Positions 1-8,691 of a stretch of DNA of 64,000 bases are shown here, piece by piece. The notes beneath the pieces were generated by a model. That model was not told the DNA's origin and did not search any database. It worked only from the letters and a program-made list of their open reading frames with translations. Source of the DNA: Roseateles oligotrophus (lineage in GTDB: Bacteria > Pseudomonadota > Gammaproteobacteria > Burkholderiales > Burkholderiaceae_C); NCBI RefSeq assembly GCF_014204525.1, contig NZ_JACHLP010000001.1, positions 496,001-560,000 on the forward strand. Direction: 5' to 3'. Every line of letters starts with the position of its first letter. The first letter of the stretch is position 1. The translations under genes and the position numbers were made by a program.

Positions 1-2
1 AG

Positions 3-542
3 ATCGGCTTCCAGCTCTACAACGAGATGCTGGCCGAGGCGGTGCGCTCGCTCAAGGCCGGCAAGGAACCCGATCTGCTCTCGCCGCTGGGCGTCAGCAC
101 CGAGATCAATCTGCACGCCCCGGCCCTGCTGCCCGACGCCTATTGCGGCGATGTGCACCAGCGCCTCTCGCTCTACAAGCGCCTGGCCTCGGCCGAGAAG
201 AATGAGCAGATCGACAAGCTGCTGGAAGAAGTCACCGACCGCTTCGGCAAGCTGCCCGCCCAGGGCCAGACCCTGTTCGACACCCACCGCCTGCGCGTGT
301 TGGCCAAGCCTTACGGCGTGGCCAAGATAGACGCCGGTGCGAGCGCCATGAATATCAACTTCCGCCCCAACCCGCCCATCGACGCCATGCGCGTGATCGA
401 GCTGGTGCAGAAGAACAGGAACATCAAGCTGGTGGGCAATGACAAGCTGCGCATCGACAAGGCCTTGAGCGACCCCAAGGACCGCGCACAAGCCATCCGT
501 GAGGTGTTGCGGCTGCTGGGTCAGCCGCAGCGCCAGGACTGA
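3..542 (+). CDS. mfd: Transcription-repair coupling factor Mfd, C-terminal part (5' end outside window)
   Basis: The reading frame is open from the first bases of the window (IGFQLYNEM...), so the gene starts upstream; 179 residues are visible. Mfd is a DNA translocase that removes stalled RNA polymerase and recruits UvrA. The visible part matches the end of the translocase module and the C-terminal TRCF domain: GFQLYNEML, then EINLHAPALLPDAYCGDVHQRL and SLYKRLASAE, then LLEEVTDRFGKLP, which are typical Mfd blocks. The catalytic helicase motifs lie outside the window. The stop is followed by the vapBC promoter region. Confidence 0.93.
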   Translation: MGFQLYNEMLAEAVRSLKAGKEPDLLSPLGVSTEINLHAPALLPDAYCGDVHQRLSLYKRLASAEKNEQIDKLLEEVTDRFGKLPAQGQTLFDTHRLRVLAKPYGVAKIDAGASAMNINFRPNPPIDAMRVIELVQKNRNIKLVGNDKLRIDKALSDPKDRAQAIREVLRLLGQPQRQD

Positions 543-551
543 TACTTGGGC

Positions 552-580
552 TTGGCCTATGCCTCGGCATAGGCTAGACT
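552..580 (+). promoter_or_regulatory. Candidate vapBC promoter with operator palindrome in the spacer
   Basis: TTGGCC at 552-557 and TAGACT at 575-580 are spaced by 17 bases. A perfect 9-bp inverted repeat, GCCTATGCC-TC-GGCATAGGC (555-574), fills the space between them. An operator inside the core promoter fits autoregulation by a VapB/VapC complex. The repeat could also be a weak hairpin at the end of mfd, but no clean T-tract follows. Confidence 0.5.
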
Positions 581-614
581 TTTCGCCTATCCCTCCCCTG
601 CCTGGAGCTGTGCC

Positions 615-938
615 ATGCCTGTTGCCAGAGAAAATGCCACCGTCTATTGGCCCGAAGGCGGCGAGCGCCATGTCCGCCTGTTCCGCAATGGTGCCAACCA
701 AGCGGTGCGCATCCCCAAGGAGTTCGAGTTGCCCGGCAACGAGGCCTTGATGCGCCGCGAGGGCGACCGGCTGATCATCGAAGCGATCAAGCCCAAGTTC
801 GAGCCGGGCGCCCCGGCCGCGCTGCTGGCCCTGCTTGAGCAATGGGCGGCCGAAGGCCCGATTGAGGAGCCCATCCCGGACATCGATGCCGGCCTGCTGC
901 CGCTCGACGACATCGTGCTGGGTGAGCCCGAGACATGA
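615..938 (+). CDS. vapB: VapB-type antitoxin (AbrB/MazE-like N-terminus)
   Basis: This 107-residue protein has an N-terminal swapped-hairpin AbrB/SpoVT-type DNA-binding region; the segment RLFRNGANQAVRIPKEFELPG is the typical VapB block, followed by REGDRLIIEAI. The acidic C-terminal tail (IEEPIPDIDAGLLPLDD) is the expected toxin-binding part. It is longer than many VapBs (about 75-85 residues), mainly because of that tail. The stop overlaps the vapC start by 4 bases (ATGA), so the two are translationally coupled. It probably represses its own promoter through the palindrome at 555-574. Confidence 0.85.
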   Translation: MPVARENATVYWPEGGERHVRLFRNGANQAVRIPKEFELPGNEALMRREGDRLIIEAIKPKFEPGAPAALLALLEQWAAEGPIEEPIPDIDAGLLPLDDIVLGEPET

Positions 939-1354
939 GCGTAGCCGCAACGCTCTACCTGCTGGACACCAACATCATCTCGCAGCTGATGCGCCAGCCC
1001 ACCGGCGCGGCCATGCAGCGCCTGGCGGCCCTGCACAGCGCCAGCAGCCCGGCCAAGATCTGCACCAGCGTGCTGGTGCAATGCGAGCTGTGCTTCGGCC
1101 TACGCCTCAGCAGCAGCCTGCGCCTGCAGCGACGCTACGAGGAGGCGATGCGCTATATCACCGTGCTCGCGCTGGACGCCACGGTCGCCGAGCCCTATGC
1201 CCTGCTGCGCAGCCGGCTGCAAGCGGCCGGCACGCCCATCGGGCCCCATGACACCTTGATCGCTGCCCACGCCCTGGCCCTGGGCGCCACCCTGGTCACG
1301 GCCGACGCTGAGTTTCAGCGTGTCCCGGGGCTGACTCTCGAAAACTGGACCTGA
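935..1354 (+). CDS. vapC: VapC-type PIN-domain ribonuclease toxin
   Basis: This 139-residue PIN-domain protein has the four acidic positions of the family: Asp11 in LLDTNIIS, Glu51 in QCELCFG, Asp106 in GPHDTLIAAHA and Asp124 in TADAEF. Family members cleave RNA, often initiator tRNA or rRNA, using Mg2+; the target here cannot be read from sequence. It is coupled to the upstream antitoxin by a 4-base overlap. Nothing suggests inactivation: length and all acidic residues are intact. Confidence 0.9.
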   Translation: MSVAATLYLLDTNIISQLMRQPTGAAMQRLAALHSASSPAKICTSVLVQCELCFGLRLSSSLRLQRRYEEAMRYITVLALDATVAEPYALLRSRLQAAGTPIGPHDTLIAAHALALGATLVTADAEFQRVPGLTLENWT

Positions 1355-1365
1355 ACCCCAAGCCC

Positions 1366-2058
1366 ATGCAAGACCTCGTCATCCAAGGTTTCACCCCGCC
1401 CCTGCGCCTGGCGGACTTCCGCCTTGCCGCCTTCGATATGGACTCCACCTTGATCTCCATCGAATGCATCGATGAGATCGCCGCCGTGGCCGGCCGCGGC
1501 GCCGAGGTGGCCGCCATCACCGAGGCGGCCATGCGCGGTGAGATCAGCGACTTCAAGGACAGCCTGCGCCGCCGCCTGGCCCTGCTTCAAGGCGTGCCCG
1601 CCTCGGTGCTGGAACATGTGTTGCGGGAGCGCCTGCAGTTCAACCCCGGTGCGCGCGAACTCTGCGCCGCGCTCAAGGCGGCCGGGCTCAAACTGCTGCT
1701 GGTCTCGGGCGGCTTCACCTATTTCACCTCCTATGTGGCCGAGCAATTGGGCATGGACTTTGTCCGCTCCAATGAGCTGGAACTGGCCGACGGGCGTTTG
1801 ACCGGCGGCCTGGTGATGCAGGCCTGGGGCGAGATCTGCGACGGCGAAGAAAAACGCCGCATGCTGCTGCAATGCTGCGCCGAGCTGGGCTGCCAACCCA
1901 GCCAGGCCATGGCCGTGGGCGACGGCGCCAACGACCTGCCCATGATGAGCGTGGCCGGCCTGTCGGTGGCCTATCACGCCAAGCCCAAGGTGCGCGAGCA
2001 AGCCATGGTGGCGATCAATCAGGGAGGCCTGCAAAGCCTGCTCGGCCTGCTGCAGTGA
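1366..2058 (+). CDS. serB: Phosphoserine phosphatase
   Basis: This 230-residue HAD-superfamily phosphatase catalyses the last step of serine synthesis (phosphoserine to serine). HAD motif I is DMDSTLI (about residues 24-30), followed by the substrate-binding ECIDE; motif II is LVSGGFTYF; motif III and IV signals are Lys in AKPK and GDGANDLPMM. There is no N-terminal ACT-like extension, as is usual for short SerBs in Burkholderiales. ATG is 11 bases after the vapC stop, so it may be read from the same transcript. Confidence 0.93.
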   Translation: MQDLVIQGFTPPLRLADFRLAAFDMDSTLISIECIDEIAAVAGRGAEVAAITEAAMRGEISDFKDSLRRRLALLQGVPASVLEHVLRERLQFNPGARELCAALKAAGLKLLLVSGGFTYFTSYVAEQLGMDFVRSNELELADGRLTGGLVMQAWGEICDGEEKRRMLLQCCAELGCQPSQAMAVGDGANDLPMMSVAGLSVAYHAKPKVREQAMVAINQGGLQSLLGLLQ

Positions 2059-2330
2059 GGCACAGGCGCTACAAAAACAGGGTTTCGAAAGGAATTGACG
2101 GGCGATAGCCGCACACCTCGGGCTTTCACGCCGCGCGAGACAAAACTAAATTTCGATCCGGATCAGGGATTTGACAATTATCAAAAGCGCTTCGCCGGAC
2201 GGAACAACCGCACTGACCAGGCACCGAGCAAGAGGCGCATAACAAGCGAATTCTGCAGGGAGCACTCATCAAGAAGTGCCGTCGCCTGCCGCTTGCGACC
2301 CATCGTCTTCAACTCCAAGGAATGCTCGCG

Positions 2331-3881
2331 ATGAGAACCAATCTCCCGGTTACCCAGCACGAATACGACTTCCCGGCCGATGCCACTTTGATGTCGACCA
2401 CCGACACGCAAAGCCATATCGCCTATGCCAATGCCGCCTTCGTGACCGTCAGCGGCTTCGAGCGCGAAGAGATCATCGGGCAACCCCACAATATGGTGCG
2501 GCACCCGGATATGCCGAGCCAGGCATTCGCAGATATGTGGGCAACCTTGAAGGCGGGGCAATCCTGGACGGCTCTGGTCAAGAACCGCCGCAAGAACGGC
2601 GACCATTACTGGGTGCGTGCCAATGCCGCGCCGGTGGTGCGTGGAGGGAAGGTAACGGGTTATATGTCCGTGCGGACCAAGCCTTCGCGGGCCGAAATCG
2701 CCGCGACCGAAAAGCTCTATGCCGCTTTTCGCGAAAACCGCGCGGGCAAGCTGGCCTTTCATCAAGGCCTGATCGTGCGCACCGGCCTGCTGGGCTGGAC
2801 CTCCGCCTTGCAAATCATGCCCGTCTGCTGGCGTATCCGCCTGGCGCTGGCCTGCCTGTCCGCCGTCTTCATCGCCACAGCGGCCGCTCTGGGTTTGAGC
2901 GGCATGGCCTTGGCCAGCATGGCCGGCGTCGCCGTCCTGTCGGCTGTGGTGGTGGCGCTGTGGCTGGACTCGCAGATCTCCACCCCGCTAGGCCTGGTCA
3001 AGCGCCAGGCCCTGAGCGTCGCCTCGGGTCAACCGGGGGAGAACCTCGCCTTCAACCGCGTAGACGAGATCGGCATGATTATGCGAGCGGTCAACCAGGC
3101 GGGGTTGAACCTGCGCTCTCTGGTGGACGATGTGTCGGGGCAAGTCTCTGGCGTGCGCAATGCCAGCTCGGAAATCGCCAACGGCAATATGGACCTGAGT
3201 TCAAGGACCGAGCAAACCGCATCCAGCCTGGAGCAGACCGCCGCGTCGATGGAGCAAATGACGGCCACCGTCAAAAACAATGCCGACACCGCCCAGCAGG
3301 CCGCACAACTGGCGGGCTCGGCCAGCGAAGCGGCAGCGCGTGGCGGCAATGTCGTCGGCCAAGTGGTTGGGACCATGCAGGACATCACCAGTTCGAGCAA
3401 GAAAATCTCCGACATCATTGGCGTGATCGATGGCATTGCCTTCCAGACCAATATCCTGGCGCTGAATGCTGCCGTCGAGGCCGCCCGGGCCGGCGAGCAA
3501 GGCCGCGGTTTCGCCGTGGTGGCGGGTGAGGTGCGCAGCCTGGCCCAGCGCAGCGCCTCCGCCGCCAAGGAGATCAAAGGCCTGATCAGCGACAGCGTCG
3601 ACAAGGTCGAGGCCGGCGCCAATCTGGTGAGCCGCGCCCGCGACGAAATGAGTGAAATCGTCAATCAGGTCAATCGCGTCAACAATCTGATCAGCGAGAT
3701 CAGCGCCGCCACCCGCGAACAGTCCAGCGGTATCGGCCAGGTCAATGTCGCCGTCTCCCAACTGGACCAGATGACCCAGCAAAACGCCGCCCTGGTGGAA
3801 GAGTCGGCCGCCGCCGCCGAGAAACTGAAGCAGCAAGCCAGCGTCCTGGTTGAGGCGGTCGGGGTATTCAGCGAGCGCTGA
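2331..3881 (+). CDS. PAS-containing methyl-accepting chemotaxis protein (Aer-like)
   Basis: The start at 2331 ([14 protein letters not shown]) is chosen because AAGGA at 2317-2321 lies 9 bases upstream; an in-frame ATG at 2322 would overlap that site. The 516-residue protein has an N-terminal PAS domain of the Aer type (about residues 10-120, with the block [15 protein letters not shown]), two close hydrophobic segments (about 155-210), a HAMP-like linker, and a signalling domain with the hairpin tip EIKGLISD..; [33 protein letters not shown] is the conserved MCP core. It likely senses redox or energy state through a PAS-bound flavin and signals to CheA/CheW at the inner membrane. The 272-base upstream gap is relatively AT-rich; no convincing promoter was found in it. 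Confidence 0.9.
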   Translation: MRTNLPVTQHEYDFPADATLMSTTDTQSHIAYANAAFVTVSGFEREEIIGQPHNMVRHPDMPSQAFADMWATLKAGQSWTALVKNRRKNGDHYWVRANAAPVVRGGKVTGYMSVRTKPSRAEIAATEKLYAAFRENRAGKLAFHQGLIVRTGLLGWTSALQIMPVCWRIRLALACLSAVFIATAAALGLSGMALASMAGVAVLSAVVVALWLDSQISTPLGLVKRQALSVASGQPGENLAFNRVDEIGMIMRAVNQAGLNLRSLVDDVSGQVSGVRNASSEIANGNMDLSSRTEQTASSLEQTAASMEQMTATVKNNADTAQQAAQLAGSASEAAARGGNVVGQVVGTMQDITSSSKKISDIIGVIDGIAFQTNILALNAAVEAARAGEQGRGFAVVAGEVRSLAQRSASAAKEIKGLISDSVDKVEAGANLVSRARDEMSEIVNQVNRVNNLISEISAATREQSSGIGQVNVAVSQLDQMTQQNAALVEESAAAAEKLKQQASVLVEAVGVFSER

Positions 3882-3916
3882 GCGGCCGGGCTGAGCGGAA
3901 CTGGGACAATAGCGAT

Positions 3917-4147
3917 ATGCAAAATATCGACTTTGAATTGCGCGGCGAGTTCATCGCCCTGGACAAACTGCTCAAGGCCACCGGCCTGGTCGAGAGCGGC
4001 GGCCGTGCCCGAACCCTGATCACCGAGGGCCAGATCCAGGTGGATGGCCAGACCGAGCTGCGCAAGACCGCCAAGATCCGCCCCGGCCAGAGCGTCTTGG
4101 CCGAGGGCGCCAAGATCCTGGTCAAGGCCGACCCCAGCCTGGCCTGA
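3917..4147 (+). CDS. S4-domain RNA-binding protein (YbcJ-like)
   Basis: This 76-residue protein is essentially one S4 domain: IALDKLLKATGLVESGGRA, then LITEGQIQVDGQTELRKTAKIRPGQ. The size and motif match the YbcJ/RNA-binding S4 family, small cytoplasmic proteins thought to bind structured RNA or ribosomal particles. ATG at 3917 is preceded by a GGGA-type site. It is followed 40 bases later by rraA, another RNA-metabolism gene, so the two may be co-transcribed. Confidence 0.85.
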   Translation: MQNIDFELRGEFIALDKLLKATGLVESGGRARTLITEGQIQVDGQTELRKTAKIRPGQSVLAEGAKILVKADPSLA

Positions 4148-4187
4148 ACGCCCGCCCACCGAAAATCCCGGCACCGCCCGAAACGCC

Positions 4188-4688
4188 ATGATCCGCTTTT
4201 CCACCTGCGATTTTTGCGACCTCCACAAAAGCAATAGCAGCGGCGAATTCCTCGCCCTGCCCGGCGTGCACCGCAGCTATGGCGGGCGCCAACGCTTTGC
4301 CGGCCCAATTGCCACCGTGCGCTGCTTCGAGGACAACAGCCGGGTCAAGGAGGCGGTGGAAAGCGCCGGCCAGGGCCGCGTGCTGGTGGTGGACGGCGGC
4401 GGCTCGCTGCGCCGCGCCCTGCTCGGCGGCAATCTGGCCGCGGCCGCGGCCAACAATGGCTGGGCCGGGCTCTTGATCGAAGGCTGTGTGCGCGACCTGG
4501 CCGAGCTGGCGCAGGCGCAGACCGGCATCCTGGCCCTCGGCCACTGCCCCATGCCGACCGAGAGAAAAGACCAGGGCCTGGCCGGCCTGCCCGTGCAGAT
4601 CCAGGGTCACTGGCTGCGGCCCGGCGACTGGCTCTACGCCGATGAAGACGGCGTCGTCGTCAGCACCCAGGCGCTACACCTGGGCTGA
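4188..4688 (+). CDS. rraA: RraA family protein: RNase E activity regulator / HMG aldolase
   Basis: This 166-residue protein has the RraA/HMG-aldolase fold: GPIATVRCFEDNS near the start, the central VVDGGGSLRRALLGGNLA, then NGWAGLLIEGCVRD and ERKDQG. E. coli RraA (161 aa) inhibits RNase E; relatives with the R-D and acidic metal-binding residues cleave 4-hydroxy-4-methyl-2-oxoglutarate and decarboxylate oxaloacetate. The GxxRD signature is present, so aldolase activity is possible. The ATG at 4188 gives the family length; longer upstream readings run into the S4 gene. Confidence 0.9.
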   Translation: MIRFSTCDFCDLHKSNSSGEFLALPGVHRSYGGRQRFAGPIATVRCFEDNSRVKEAVESAGQGRVLVVDGGGSLRRALLGGNLAAAAANNGWAGLLIEGCVRDLAELAQAQTGILALGHCPMPTERKDQGLAGLPVQIQGHWLRPGDWLYADEDGVVVSTQALHLG

Positions 4689-4690
4689 TT

Positions 4691-6436
4691 TCAGCTGGGC
4701 TGATTCAAACGCTGCTGCGCCGCCTCGCGAATCGCGCTGAGCGTGCTGCGGCTGGTCGACACATCGCTGGACAGGCGCAGATGCAGCAGGCAGGGCCGGC
4801 CGGCCGCCAGGGCCTCGCGCAAGGCGGGCTCGAAGTCCTCGGTCCGTTCTATGCGCTGCGCGCTCCAGCCATGCGCCAGCGCCAGCATGGCGAAATCCGG
4901 GTTGAACAGATCGCTGCCCGAAACCCGCCCCGGATACTCCCGCTCCTGATGCATGCGTATGGTGCCGTAAGTGCCGTTGTCCACCACCACGCACAGCAGC
5001 TTGCCGGCGCCGTAGCCGGTGGCCGTGGCCAGCTCCTGGCCATTCATCAAAAAGTCCCCGTCCCCGGCGATATTGACCACCCAACGCTCGGGCTGCAGCA
5101 GGCTGGCCGCCACGGCCGCCGGCAGGCCATAACCCATGGCCCCGCTGGTGGGTGCCAGCTGGGTGCGACCATGCGCTTGCAGGCCGGGGTATTGATGGAA
5201 GCGGTGCAGCCAGCCGCTGTAATTGCCCGCGCCATTGGTAAACACCGTGCCCTCGGGGCAGAGCCGGCCCAGGGTCTTGACCACCTCGGCCATGTCCAGC
5301 GGCGCCACCGGCTGAGGCTGGAGATTGGCCTGGTAGTCGGCCTGGGCGGCCTGCGTCCAGGTCTGCCAGGGCACGCTGGGGGGTGGCGTTAGCGTCTCCA
5401 GCGCCTGGGCGGCGCAGGACATGCTGGCATTGATCATCAGATCGGCCGCATAAACCCGGCCCAGCTCCTCGGCCCCGGCATGGATGTGGGCCAGGGTCTG
5501 CTGCGGCCGCGGGGCTTGCAGCAGTTGGTAACCGCCGGTGGTCATCTCGCCCAGGCGTGGGCCGACGGCCAGAATCAGATCGGCCTCGCGCACCCGCGCG
5601 GCCAGCTTGGGGTTGATGGCGATGCCCACGTCCCCGGCGTACTGCGGGTGGCGGTTGTCGAACAAGTCCTGGAAGCGGAAGGCGCAGCCCACCGGCAACC
5701 GCCAGTTCTCGGCAAAGCGCTGCAGGGCGGCGCAGCTCGCGGGCGTCCAGCCGCCGCCGCCGGCGATCACCAGCGGCCGCTTGGCGGCCAGCAGGCGCTC
5801 GCGCAACTCGGCCAGGGCCGCCGGCGCGGGCCAGGCCTGGGCCGGCTGCACGCGGGGCAGCACGGGGGCAGTCGTCAGCTGGGTCAGCATGTCCTCGGGC
5901 AGCACCAGCACCACCGGGCCGGGCCGGCCCTGCAAGGCGGTATGGAAGGCGCGCGCCACATACTCGGGCAGGCGCTCGGCGTCCTGCACCTCGCCCACCC
6001 ATTTGGCAAAACCCAGCGTGCCGGGGCCGAACATCTGGCGGTAGTCCAGTTCCTGGAAAGCCTCGCGGTCACGCTGATCGCTGGCCACCTGGCCGATGAA
6101 GAGAATCATCGGCGTGGAGTCCTGGAACGCCGTGTGCAGGCCGATGCTGGCATTGGTGGCGCCGGGGCCACGGGTCACAAAGCAGATGCCGGGCCGGCCC
6201 GTCAGCTTGCCTTGCGCCTCGGCCATGAAGGCGGCGCCGCCCTCCTGCCGGCAGGCGATGAAGCGGATCTTGTCGGCATATTCGTGAAAGCCGTCCAGCA
6301 CCGCCAGATAGCTCTCGCCGGGAACGCCAAAAACGTCGGTCACGCCCTGCGCGACCAGGGCTTCCACCAGCAAATGGCCCGCCAGACGGGGTGATGAAGA
6401 TGTGTTGCCCAGGGGGCGGGAGGTGTTCGTCGTCAT
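4691..6436 (-). CDS. Thiamine diphosphate-dependent enzyme of the acetolactate synthase/oxidase type
   Basis: This 581-residue protein has the three-domain layout of ThDP decarboxylases and acetolactate synthases. The N-terminal PYR domain has the activating Glu in RQEGGAAFMAEA and the typical TRGPGATNASIG. A central domain contains PLVIAGGGGW. The C-terminal PP domain has the ThDP/Mg motif GDGDFLMNGQELATA...DN. ATG at 6436 is the natural start; the frame continues upstream but overlaps the MFS gene. The substrate is not identifiable. It lacks ilvN or ilvC neighbours, so a housekeeping ilvB role is unlikely. It is 47 bases downstream of the MFS gene and probably in one operon with it. Confidence 0.8.
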   Translation of the reverse strand: MTTNTSRPLGNTSSSPRLAGHLLVEALVAQGVTDVFGVPGESYLAVLDGFHEYADKIRFIACRQEGGAAFMAEAQGKLTGRPGICFVTRGPGATNASIGLHTAFQDSTPMILFIGQVASDQRDREAFQELDYRQMFGPGTLGFAKWVGEVQDAERLPEYVARAFHTALQGRPGPVVLVLPEDMLTQLTTAPVLPRVQPAQAWPAPAALAELRERLLAAKRPLVIAGGGGWTPASCAALQRFAENWRLPVGCAFRFQDLFDNRHPQYAGDVGIAINPKLAARVREADLILAVGPRLGEMTTGGYQLLQAPRPQQTLAHIHAGAEELGRVYAADLMINASMSCAAQALETLTPPPSVPWQTWTQAAQADYQANLQPQPVAPLDMAEVVKTLGRLCPEGTVFTNGAGNYSGWLHRFHQYPGLQAHGRTQLAPTSGAMGYGLPAAVAASLLQPERWVVNIAGDGDFLMNGQELATATGYGAGKLLCVVVDNGTYGTIRMHQEREYPGRVSGSDLFNPDFAMLALAHGWSAQRIERTEDFEPALREALAAGRPCLLHLRLSSDVSTSRSTLSAIREAAQQRLNQPS

Positions 6437-6483
6437 GGCTTGCACTGTAGCTGCGGGGATGGGCGGGCTCAGGTCTTGCCGGC

Positions 6484-7722
6484 CTAGGGTTTGCGAGCAA
6501 GGTTCACCAGATTGGCCGCGATGATCGCCAGCACAAGCGCGAAGGCCGCACCGAGAAAGACCCCGCCGGGATGGGCATGGTCCATCAGCGCGCCGAAGAC
6601 CGGTGCGGCCACGGCAAAGCCCAGATCCAGGCCCGAATACACCGTGCCATAAACCCGGCCGGTGGCGCCGGGGGGCGCGGCGCGCTTGATCAACATATCG
6701 CGCGAGGGCCCGGCCAGGCCGGTGCCAAAACCGGCCAGGGCCACGACGCCGGCCGCCAGCAGGGGCGGCACCCAGCCGGTGGCGGCCAGGCTCAGCAAGG
6801 CGGCGGCAATCGCCAGGGCGATGGCGATATTGCGCTCCAGGCTGGCGCTGCGCGCCACCCAGAAGCCGCCGATCAACATGCCGACGGCACCGCACAACAT
6901 ATAGCCCGTCACCACAAAGGCGGTGGCATGGGCCTCCAGGCCGTACAGGCTGCTCAGGGCCGGGCTGGCAAAGCTCTGGATGGCCGTCAGCGCCGCCGTG
7001 CCGAAGAAGAAAAAGGAGAAGCACAGCCACACCGAGGGCAGGCGCAGAAAAGCCATGGGGTGTTCGTCCTTGAGCACCGCCGCCCCCGCTTTCTCATGCG
7101 ACCAACTGCCCTGGCTGTCATCGATGGCCTCGCGCTTGAGGGCCAGCACGCCCATCACCGCCAGCGCAATCAAGGCCGTGCCCAGATAGGCATGGCGCCA
7201 GTCGCCGCTGGCCTCGCTGACCCCGATCAGAAAGACCGGCGCAAAAGCCCAGCCCAGATTGCCGGTGATGCCGTGGATGGAAAACGCATGGCCCAGGCGC
7301 GGCTGGGAGACCCGCTTGTTGAGAATGGTGAAGTCCACCGGATGGAAGGGCGAGTTGCCCAGACCCGCCAGCGCCGCCGCCAGCAGCAGGCCGCCAAAGC
7401 CGCTGGCCAGACCGGCCGCCGCGCTGGCCAGCACAAAACAAGCCAAGGCGGCAAACAGCACCGGCCGCGCGCCCGTGCGGTCGACCAAAAAGCCAGCCAG
7501 GGCCTGACCAATCGCCGAGATGATGAAAAAGGTGCTGACCAGCAGGCCCAGCTCCGAGTAATTGAGCCCGAACTCCCGGATGAAGACCGGGAACAGCGGC
7601 GGCAGCAGCATATGGAAGAAATGCGATGTGCCATGGGCCAGGCCGATCAGGCTGATGGTGGCGAAATCGCGCCGGGCCTGGTCGCCGGGCGCAATGCCGA
7701 GGGTTGCGGTTTGGGTGTTCAT
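6484..7722 (-). CDS. MFS transporter (fosmidomycin-resistance-like)
   Basis: This 412-residue inner-membrane protein has about 12 hydrophobic segments and the MFS signature GFLVDRTGARPVLF between helices 2 and 3. The N-terminal block LAHGTSHFFHMLLPPLFP resembles the Fsr efflux group. ATG at 7722 is preferred over an in-frame TTG at 7773, which lies inside the intergenic inverted repeat. It may export a toxic compound or move the substrate or product of the downstream ThDP enzyme. The divergent AraC regulator and the inverted repeat between them suggest local control. Confidence 0.82.
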   Translation of the reverse strand: MNTQTATLGIAPGDQARRDFATISLIGLAHGTSHFFHMLLPPLFPVFIREFGLNYSELGLLVSTFFIISAIGQALAGFLVDRTGARPVLFAALACFVLASAAAGLASGFGGLLLAAALAGLGNSPFHPVDFTILNKRVSQPRLGHAFSIHGITGNLGWAFAPVFLIGVSEASGDWRHAYLGTALIALAVMGVLALKREAIDDSQGSWSHEKAGAAVLKDEHPMAFLRLPSVWLCFSFFFFGTAALTAIQSFASPALSSLYGLEAHATAFVVTGYMLCGAVGMLIGGFWVARSASLERNIAIALAIAAALLSLAATGWVPPLLAAGVVALAGFGTGLAGPSRDMLIKRAAPPGATGRVYGTVYSGLDLGFAVAAPVFGALMDHAHPGGVFLGAAFALVLAIIAANLVNLARKP

Positions 7723-7759
7723 GGGCCTGACTTTAGGCAAGCCGGCCTCGGCCAAGTTA

Positions 7760-7782
7760 CGATAGTTCGCCAAGTTCTATCG
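7760..7782. promoter_or_regulatory. Inverted repeat in divergent AraC/MFS intergenic region, candidate operator
   Basis: CGATAG (7760-7765) and CTATCG (7777-7782) form perfect arms around an 11-base spacer, roughly two helical turns centre to centre. AAGTT occurs just left of and inside the repeat. It is the only striking symmetry in the 83-base gap between the MFS start and the AraC-family start, so it is a natural binding-site candidate for the regulator. Confidence 0.5.
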
Positions 7783-7805
7783 AGTTTCAGCCAGCCGCCC
7801 CGACC

Positions 7806-8681
7806 ATGCCGCCCCGCGCCAAAGCCCGCCCCCAGACCCGCACCAGCTTGCCCCCCCTGGACCCGCTGCGCTTCGCGCCCAGCAGCGCCCGCCCGGTGCG
7901 GGCCAAGTCCAGGCTGCTGGAGCACGATGTGGACATCCTGCCCCACCAGCACGATTGGGGTCAGCTGGTGTTTTCGATCAGCGGCGTGGTGCGGGTCAGC
8001 ACGGCCAGCGCAACCTTTCTGGTGCCGCCCTCGCGCGCGGTCTGGATCCCACCCAAGGTGGTGCACGCGGTCACGGCGGTGGAGCGGGTGGATCTGCGCA
8101 CGCTCTATCTGCACCAGCATGCCGAGCGCATAGGCCCCGGCCTGGCGCCGGACGAGGCCAGGGCCTGGCGGGATTGCCGGGTGCTGGAGGTCTCGCCCCT
8201 GCTGCGCGAGCTGGTGCTGCAGCTGGCGGTGGCGCCCGATGCCCCGCCGCTTGTGAGCTCGCAACAGATCGCCCCACAGGCGCAGCTGCGCGAACACTGC
8301 ATCGCCACCCTGATCGAGGACGAGCTGCGCCGCGCCCGCAGCCTGCGCCTGGGCGTGGACCTGCCGCAGGACAAGCGCCTGCGCAAGCTCTGCGAGGCGA
8401 TGCTGAAAGACCCGCAGCGCCATGCCGACCTGGACGGCTGGGCGGCCGAGGTCGGCGCCAGCACCCGCACCCTGGCCCGCTTGTTCAGGCAGGAGCTGGA
8501 CAGCAGCTATGCCCAGTGGCGCCAGCAGGTGCTGCTGGCCCGCGCCCTCAGCCTGGCCGCCCGCAAGCAGCCCATGAAGCTGATCGCCGCCGAACTGGGC
8601 TATGCCAGCGCCAGCGCTTTTTCCGCGATGGTGCGACGCACCGTAGGCATGCCACCCAGCCGGTTTTTCGCCGAAGCCTAA
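7806..8681 (+). CDS. AraC-family transcriptional regulator with N-terminal cupin domain
   Basis: This 291-residue protein has an AraC-type sensor domain (about residues 35-130; [18 protein letters not shown] and [11 protein letters not shown] are the cupin strands) and a C-terminal double helix-turn-helix (about 190-285; [21 protein letters not shown] and [23 protein letters not shown]). The HxWGQ pattern is shared with the YeaM/NimR-like subgroup, whose members often control a neighbouring MFS efflux gene. The divergent MFS and ThDP genes here are the likely targets; the inducer is unknown. Confidence 0.9.
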   Translation: MPPRAKARPQTRTSLPPLDPLRFAPSSARPVRAKSRLLEHDVDILPHQHDWGQLVFSISGVVRVSTASATFLVPPSRAVWIPPKVVHAVTAVERVDLRTLYLHQHAERIGPGLAPDEARAWRDCRVLEVSPLLRELVLQLAVAPDAPPLVSSQQIAPQAQLREHCIATLIEDELRRARSLRLGVDLPQDKRLRKLCEAMLKDPQRHADLDGWAAEVGASTRTLARLFRQELDSSYAQWRQQVLLARALSLAARKQPMKLIAAELGYASASAFSAMVRRTVGMPPSRFFAEA

Positions 8682-8691
8682 AATTGAGCCC

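Noticed and set aside
6437-7030. Extension of the ThDP enzyme frame upstream to 7030
   Set aside because: It overlaps the MFS gene in another frame and lacks any family similarity; the enzyme's natural N-terminus begins at 6436.
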